DNA of 64,000 bases from Roridomyces roridus (lineage: Eukaryota > Basidiomycota > Agaricomycetes > Agaricales > Mycenaceae): contig JARKIF010000007.1 of NCBI GenBank assembly GCA_029378245.1, positions 1,178,001 through 1,242,000 of the forward strand. The letters are read 5' to 3'. The notes below the pieces were generated by a model, which was given only the letters and a program-made list of their open reading frames with translations, searched no databases and was not told where the DNA came from. The position numbers and the translations under genes are program-made. Numbering within the stretch: position 1 is the stretch's first letter; each line of letters opens with the position of its first letter. Below, in pieces: positions 58,200 through 64,000 of the stretch.

Positions 58200-59484
58200 A
58201 TGCCTACTTGCAGCTCAGGCACACCAGGCGACTCTGCACTGAACGATTCAGACTCGGTTCTTGGACTGCGTATCGCTGCTCTGTTTGTGATACTCGCTGC
58301 ATCCACCATCGGAGCGCTGCTCCCCGTGCTTACAGCGAATCCAAAGTATGCTGCTGCGTTGGGTCATGGTGGGTGGTTCCGGATGCCTGTTGCTGTAACA
58401 GAGTGAGTGTAGCCTGGTTTCATTCCGCCTGCTCGGACGTTCAACTTTCTGCTTTGAGATTCCTCACGTATTTTGGATCGGGGGTTATCGTGAGGCATTC
58501 ATTCGTCTCTTGCCGACCCTGCTGACATCTCGTATAGATTGGGACAGCGTTCATACATCTTCTCTCCCCGGCCATTGATGCTCTGAGTTCGCCGTGCTTG
58601 TCTGAGGGTTGGCAGGACTACGTGAGTTGATGCTATATGTCTGAGTTCGAGTGATGCCTGACCATGTAGCCGTATGCATTGGGCCTCTGTCTGATCAGCA
58701 TCCTGTCCATCTTCATCGTCGAGATTATTGCAATGCGATGTGCGTATCGGACTCGAGGGGTTCCAAGTACGTGTCTCGATCGCGGCGACGTCAAGCTGAT
58801 CTTATTGCAGACCAAGAAACCGCCACCGAGAAACCCGAGTCTCCTACAAGCGCACACATCGTGGGGATCGTCATCCTCGAATTCGGCGCAATTCTGCACA
58901 GCGTGCTAATTGGACTCACCCTCGCTGCATCGCCGAACTTCAAGTTGCTTTTTGCCGTGCTCGTCATTCACCGTACGCTCATTTCTTTTGCAAAAATGTC
59001 CACTTGGATAACTGAATGATGGGCAGAGGTATTCGAAGGCCTCGGTATCGGGTCGCGTCTTGCCAGTGTCGAGTTCCCGCCGCGGTACAGTTACGTCCCT
59101 GTAATCGGTGCGATAATCTTCGGGCTCAGCACGCCTATGGGTGCGTCGACTAGACCAGCGATCTTCTGTGGCGTGCTTACCGTCGCCGTCAGGTCTCGCT
59201 ATCGGCCTCGCCGTGCGCACCGCATATAGCCCCGACGACCCAGAGGCGCTCATCGTGAGCGGCATCCTCGACTCGCTCAGTGCAGGCATCCTGTTGTATA
59301 CGGGTCTCGTCGAGGTTTGACTTTCACTTCTAAATTGCAACCTTCTGACATTCGGTAGTTGTTGGCGCACGAGATTTTGTTCAGAGAAGAAATCATCTGT
59401 GGCCCGGCCAGGAAGTTGGTGTTGGTAGTGACTTGGGTCGTCTTGGGGTGCTCCATGATGGCTCTTTTAGGTCGATGGCTTTGA
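58200..59484 (+). CDS. ZIP family zinc/iron transporter
   Basis: Eight exons (58200-58402, 58459-58489, 58538-58621, 58670-58766, 58811-58972, 59027-59140, 59193-59314, 59359-59484) give 312 residues. Membrane segments: LRIAALFVILAASTIGALLP, FLTYFGSGVIIGTAFIHLLS, YALGLCLISILSIFIVEII, then after a short loop the metal-site helix HIVGIVILEFGAILHSVLIG (TM4) and QVFEGLGIGSRL (TM5). The TM4 His/Ser and TM5 EGLG fit the ZIP binuclear metal centre, and the last helices include GILLYTGLVELLAHE. The long His-rich TM3-TM4 loop seen in many members is short here. It would import zinc, probably at the plasma membrane. It is convergent with the OYE gene, leaving only 27 bp between the stop codons. Confidence 0.92.
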
Positions 59485-59511
59485 TAAAATAGAATTTGTT
59501 GCTTGTACATT

Positions 59512-60779
59512 CTACGCTGCGGCGCTGACCGCATACGTCGACGCTTGATAATCGGTGTAACCAGTAGGGTCATCAGTCCCATACGTGTAGTATCTCGACG
59601 AGTCGCCCTCAAGTAGCGTCTTCCCATGGAAAAGTCTGCACGGCAGATCAGGCTATGAACTGGTTAGACACTGTGACCCAGAAGATGAAGGAGAACGCAC
59701 ATTGGCTATGAACGCCTTTGAAAAGGCGACGATATCACCCTTCTCCTCTGCAACGCGGAAACCAAGCTCGGGGTGTTGACTGTACCCGCCAGCGCTGATG
59801 AGCGGCCTCTCACCCCAAATCTCCCGGATAAAGTCGTTCGACCCGCCCTGTGTCTTGTAATAATCCTCGATAACGTGGATGTACCCAAGGTCTGGATGTC
59901 TGTCGCGAAGCCCTTGAACGACACACGTATATGTCGCCTTTGGGTCTTCAAACACGCATCCTGAGGTCGTTTGAATCATTGCTCTCAAACTAATGGATTC
60001 GCGTACTTACCCTGCAATTTAGACCACGGACTCAGTCGAATTGCGGTTCTCGGAGCACCAATGGCGGCGGCGATGCCGTCGATGACCTCGAATACAAAAC
60101 GAGCGCGGTTCTCAACGCTTCCGCCATATGCATCCGTGCGCTGGTTGATATTATCCGCCAGAAATTGTTCGGGGAGATAGCCATTCGCGCCATGTACCTC
60201 GACGCCATCAAAACCCGCTTTGTGCACTGCATTGGACGCCGCCTGCGCGTACAACTGCACGTATTCAGCGATCTCCTCGACCGAAAGTTCCCGCGCCGTT
60301 TCTGAAGTTGAACGCAAAGCAGAGCCGCCGTGGAATGGTAGATGGGCAGTCGCGGCAGATGCAGAAACATACTCGCCGGGTCCCAGATACTCGGGATAAG
60401 CCGTACGCCCAAGGGCCCAAAGCTGGAGGAAGACATAGGAGCCTCGCGCGTGCACCGCGTCCGTCACCTGAAAATTGTGCGGTCACCGAGAAAGGAAGTC
60501 GAGTGCGTTTATTTACCTGTTTCCAGCCCGCAATCTGCTCGTCTGACCAAATCCCGGGCACATGGATAAAACCACCTGCTTTGGGAGCGATAAAGGCCGG
60601 TTCCGCGATCAGCAAGGTTCCCTTGGCGCGGGCGCGCTGGCCGTAGTATTCTGCCATGATGGGGCTCGGGACTCCATCGACACTCGGCGAAAACGGGTCG
60701 AGGGCGCGAGAACAACGCGGTGGCGGAGGGTGATGGGTCCAACTTGGACGGGTTGGAAGAGCTTGCTACCGTTCGACAT
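59512..60779 (-). CDS. Old Yellow Enzyme, NADH:flavin oxidoreductase, with a frame defect
   Basis: Exons 60779-60517, 60467-60011, 59960-59701 and 59652-59512. Features: LFQPVQVGPITLRHRVVLAP start, PIMAEYYGQRA, AFIAPKAGGF, WSDEQIAGWKQV, SYVFLQLWALGR, and the substrate/FMN block GFDGVEVHGANGYLPEQFL with the His/Asn pair, followed by YGGSVENRARFV and the C-terminal SAGGYS. These are FMN enzymes that reduce activated C=C bonds. Exon 1 is 263 nt and cannot keep the frame: the protein leaves frame between TRFR and the DGVPSPIMAEYYG part (about 60685-60700). A base loss or an error is likely. Confidence 0.87.
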
Positions 60780-61584
60780 GCGTTTGGCTTTGGGACGAAT
60801 TATGGCGACATTTTGTACGGCTCGAGTGCATTAGTAAGGACGTTGCTGACTGAGGCTGCAGATCTTGGCGAGGAATCGGTCTGGCCCGCGCGGTGGGCGA
60901 AACCCTTGAGCAGCTAAACATCGTTCGGGAGAAAGGTCGGAATCGTAGCGTGAAACTTTTTATAAGGAGGTGGTGGTTTGGAACTGACTCAACTGGATCA
61001 AACAAGGGACAATAACACGAACGCGCACCTCGACGCGAACTCTCGACACTCTCAATGCAATGGCTGCTCATGCTGAATTTACAAGACTAATGGTACCACT
61101 GAAACTACGCGTAGGTTGGAGGGCCAGCGTTGGGCGAGCACATACGCGGGCGGAGAGAGTAAGTAAACTACGTTCGAGAGCGAAGGAGGGCAAGAGCAGA
61201 AATAAGTGAGTGATGGCAAGCGGAGTGGACAAAAGATGAGAGGGCTGAGGGTAGGTAGGGACTCAGGAGATGGGGAGGAAGCGTGACCAAGAGTAAGAGA
61301 CAGAAGGAGGCGGAGCGGAAGGAGTCACATTGCCGATGGAAATGAGTGGAAGAGAGGAGCGGTAAAGGTAAATAAATAAGTGAGTGAGTCACTGAGTGTG
61401 AGTGAGTGAGTGCGTGAGGAGGGGAGGAGGCGGAAGTGAGCGAGAGCGAAGGATGAGATAGGGAGAAGGAGTCGTAGAGGGGGAGAAGGGAGAGTGAAGA
61501 AACCAATCAATCCATTTGCTACCTCTGAAAGCCACTCGAAAATCGAGCACCCAAAGAAAGCAGCAAAGAGAAGGAAGGGAATCC
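60780..61584. other. Intergenic stretch with purine-rich low complexity
   Basis: About 800 bp. From 61150 on the plus strand is strongly G/A rich, with a GAGT/GTGA tetranucleotide run at about 61375-61425. No gene is supported until the U2 snRNA gene. Confidence 0.45.
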
Positions 61585-61771
61585 CATGACGACACAAGCC
61601 AGTAGTGCAGCGGCAAGGTCATCGCGTCCAAGTGGTGCAAGCAGAGCACGAGGACAAGGGCGGCAAAAATTAGATAACAAGTTATATGGAGTCGGTGACT
61701 CCATAATAGTTGTTAAACTATTAAGAACAGATACTACACTTGATCTAAGCCAAAAGGCCAGAGTGGTAAAG
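61585..61771 (-). ncRNA. U2: U2 spliceosomal snRNA
   Basis: Read on the minus strand, the 5' part contains GGCCTTTTGGCTTAGATCAA and GTGTAGTATCTGTTCTTAAT, i.e. stem I and the branch-site recognition GTAGTA, identical to the conserved eukaryotic U2 core. It is followed by the IIa/IIb hairpins (GGAGTC-ACC-GACTCC at about 61684-61703) and the Sm site AATTTTTG (61664-61671). The 3' end is estimated from typical U2 length, because the III/IV stem-loops are divergent. It guides branch-point selection in splicing. Confidence 0.85.
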
Positions 61772-61792
61772 AATCTCGATGGAGAGCGCTTG

Positions 61793-61800
61793 CTTTTATA
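61793..61800 (-). promoter_or_regulatory. TATA box upstream of the U2 snRNA gene
   Basis: TATAAAAG on the minus strand lies about 25-30 bp before the predicted U2 start. Confidence 0.5.
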
Positions 61801-62041
61801 CCTGGGAGCATGGTCCGTGCGCGAGGTGATCTCGTGACGTGGTCCGTGCGCAGCAGCACGTGGAATGCAGGCAGAGAGAAAATGAGATTCGAGACCAGCA
61901 GAGATTTGGAGAAACCAGCAGAGATGATATAGATTCAGAGATAGAGATAAAGAAAAATAAATCTAGGTGCCCAAAGAGAAGCGGGGACCACTCGCCTCTC
62001 TACTCTCTGCCTTGCATCGTCCGAACAACAAAGTCCCCACA

Positions 62042-63740
62042 TCACGTTTCACCCTCCTTCAGCTCAGCACGCAGCCACCAGAGTCGACGCTGCACTTCTT
62101 CGATCCTCTCCACTCGAATCTTCTCCTCCTCCTTCGATAGTCTCGCGGCGCGTGAAGCGGCCGATTTGGATACGAGTTTCTGAATCATCTGCAACTGCTT
62201 CTCTGCCCCATTGTCTCTCTCAACGTTCTCTGGTGCTCGTAGCATCGCCGCGCGTGTAACGACCCTCTGTAGGACACGCCGTTGGATCTTGACAAGTAAT
62301 TCTGCGTGCAAGGCCGCATTCTCAGGCCCTTCTTCCCTTTGTAATCGATTTGTTGTCGCCGGGGTAATGATACCCAAGAGCTTGAGGCCTGCGTCACGCC
62401 GTGTCTGAGGTGGAGGAGCCAGTGCAGGGGGAGGAGCTGTCACGGGCTGAGGAGCGTCCAGCGCTGGTGGTATTAGTGGCGGAGGATAAGCTAGCGCAGG
62501 GGGAGGTACTGGCTCGTGCTGTGGTGCGACTGGCGCTGGTGGCGGCGGAGGGGCAGGTGGCGGGAGCTCGGGGACATTGAGCGGCGGCGGTGGAGGTTGG
62601 TCGTCAAAGACGATGGCTGGGTAAGGAAATACAACAAAACACAGAATCGTAGACACAACCCCAGCCGCAGGTAGCACGACTGCCCACTTGAAAAAGTTCC
62701 AGAGGAAAGGGCGAAGACTTTGGGGTGCAGTACCACTGGGCCGAGGCTGACCCGTTGAAGTGGCAGGCTTGGGTGTAGTTGCGGACTGCTGAGCTACGGG
62801 CGGGTCGTAGGCGGCGGTGGGCACTGACTTGATGGTGCTGGACACCTCTCGGGGAGTGGGAGGCAACTGTGCAGCGCAGATATTAGCGATGAAAGAGTTG
62901 ACAACAAGAATACGTACATTAGGACAAACACCAACGTCGGCAGTCCGTTCGACCAAAGGGGGTTCTGGGACGGGGCGAGGTTCGTTGGCAACAACTGTGG
63001 CAACGTCGACATTATGGGCTTGAAGTTCATCGACACGAGGGTCCGCAGTCGTGGAGATCGAGTCCCCTTTGCGCGTCTTGAGGCTGAGAATTCCAAAAAT
63101 GAGGAACAGGAGCCAGGAAGGCCAATCGTCTGAACCGTGTTTGTCGTCATCGCCGTGCTCGACATCGGTGGGAGGGGGCGGAGGGTCTTCAGGGTCAGGC
63201 GCTTGTGCGACTTGGTGGCCGTCGGCGTCGGTTTCCTGGTCATGGTGGTCACCGGCGCCATCTGGAACATCGTCGTCGCCGTCGCCTCCTTCATCTTCAT
63301 CTTCATCTGTATTCTCTTCTTCAACGGGGGAGTCAGGTGGAGGAGGAGGAGGGCCGTCACTTGCGTCGTAAACGTCCCGATTTGTTCTCTGCAGGACGCT
63401 GCGGAGACCGTACCCAAATACCGACCGCGACTGAAATCGACAAGGCAACACACGCCAACACGCAGCAAGTAACCATCAGGGAGCTTGGGGAGTCCTGAAC
63501 CAACGTAGTCCTAGTGGGCGAGCCAGAGGTGCGCGTAGGTGGCGGCACACCAACAGGTTTGGGACTCTCGACCAGATGAAAGAGGTCGTCGATGACGGGG
63601 ACGAGGAACCCGCTGATGGCTACGAGCGTGAATTGGAGAACACTAAGCGGGGTGACCGCGAGGGCGAGAGGAGAGGACGAGTGCATGGTGGTAAGAGGCA
63701 AGATGTAAACTGAAGTGGCTGACATCAAATGCTGCATCAT
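62042..63740 (-). CDS. Proline-rich multi-membrane-segment hypothetical protein
   Basis: The N-terminal part (from 63740) has hydrophobic segments (LQFTLVAISGFLVPVI; MVTCCVLACVALSISVAVGI). The second frame, ending at 62042, contains an acidic/Pro-rich stretch, a membrane segment (WPSWLLFLIFGILSL), a further one (FFKWAVVLPAAGVVSTILCF), long Pro-rich runs (PPPPPP, APPPPPAP) and a C-terminal coiled coil (LSKEEEKIRVERIEEVQRRL). A 51-bp intron 62917-62867 (GTACGT...CACAG) fits. The join between the N-terminal frame and the rest near 63400-63430 is not resolved; short introns with GT borders exist there. No family is recognised. It may be a membrane-anchored scaffold. Confidence 0.55.
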
Positions 63741-63880
63741 ATCCGGCAGTCGAGAATTCCCACAGTATGAGACAACACGGCCACCTGATCGCGACCAAAC
63801 TACTTAACCTCCGCCAACACACATACGACCAAACCATGTAGTGCAGATGACGCCCTGGTGTTGTACTACTTATCTCCCTC

Positions 63881-63949
63881 TCACCCACGAAACGCATCCG
63901 CATTCTGGATCAACGCGTAGATCCACCGGATGGTATTCAAATGCCCGTC
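63881..63949 (-). CDS. Last exon of a gene entering from the right edge (partial)
   Basis: On the minus strand an intron-like stretch with a branch motif (GCTGATAAC) ends in CTAG at 63950. It is followed by 22 codons (DGHLNTIRWIYALIQNADAF + RG) and a stop at 63881-63883. Phase 0 and good borders make it look like a terminal exon. The rest of the gene lies beyond 64000, so no function can be given. Confidence 0.4.
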   Translation of the reverse strand, partial: DGHLNTIRWIYALIQNADAFRG

Positions 63950-64000
63950 CTAGCAAGTTATCAGCCAAAGTACGAGACTTGGGCGAGACTGACAATATGA

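Noticed and set aside
61168..61649. Ser/Leu/His-rich minus-strand frames
   Set aside because: They are produced by the GAGT/GTGA purine repeat on the plus strand; low complexity, no protein signal.
63051..63498. Arg/Gly/His-rich plus-strand frames opposite the proline-rich gene
   Set aside because: They are shadows of GC-rich, repetitive codons in the minus-strand gene.
1..64000. CRISPR arrays, bacterial operons or riboswitches
   Set aside because: The DNA is intron-rich eukaryotic; no regularly spaced direct repeats or bacterial signals were found.

Overview
The window looks like nuclear DNA of an agaricomycete (mushroom-forming) fungus. The genes are compact and cut by many introns of about 45-60 bp with GT(A/G)NGT donors and YAG acceptors. 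Family content fits this: a Plavaka/KDZ-type transposon, a NACHT-WD40 STAND receptor, a DUF6533-like membrane protein, a cyanovirin-N lectin, free-standing adenylate-forming enzymes and Cys-rich basidiomycete regulators. I spliced most genes by hand; intron phase was used as the internal check, so exon coordinates are sequence-based but not transcript-confirmed.

Layout. 1-6848: 3' part of an SDR, a small conserved hypothetical, Golgi GDPase (GDA1 type), a histidine-phosphatase family protein and a FYVE-SAP-RING ubiquitin ligase. 7206-13712: a transposon with an 11-exon Plavaka transposase, a DUF6698-like companion and perhaps a third gene, bounded by short inverted ends and a 9-bp direct repeat. 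13713-17184: no gene seen. 17185-20010: a basic hypothetical protein and mitochondrial GTPase MTG1. 20011-25143: gene-poor, with an LTR remnant, a degenerate tandem duplication and two hAT-type MITEs with perfect 8-bp target duplications. 25144-25534: CVNH lectin. 27512-32424: NACHT-WD40 receptor with two frameshifts in its WD40 part. 33290-34330: deleted glycogen phosphorylase pseudogene. 34631-36060: ribosomal protein uL15 and RNA polymerase II subunit RPB11, divergently transcribed.

36540-49044 is the most pathway-like stretch: two tandem paralogous adenylating enzymes (the second frameshifted) that stop where a carrier domain would begin, a monocarboxylate-type MFS transporter, a two-hotdog thioesterase-like protein, a cyclopropane-fatty-acid-synthase-like methyltransferase and an SDR. 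Together they could activate, move, methylate and oxidise/reduce an acyl or carboxylate compound, but co-function is inference.

49720-64000: DUF6533-like membrane protein, adrenodoxin/ferredoxin reductase (ARH1 type), a disordered hypothetical, a MGRN1/LOG2-like RING ligase, a ZIP metal transporter, an Old Yellow Enzyme with an apparent frameshift, a U2 snRNA gene, a proline-rich membrane protein and the last exon of a gene running off the right edge.

Points of most interest: the spliceable 51-bp tandem duplication in the CFA-synthase gene (a candidate recent intron gain), several GC-AG introns, micro-exons of 6 and 8 nt (the 6-nt one conserved in both paralogs), the complete transposons, and the twin frameshifts of the NLR-like gene.
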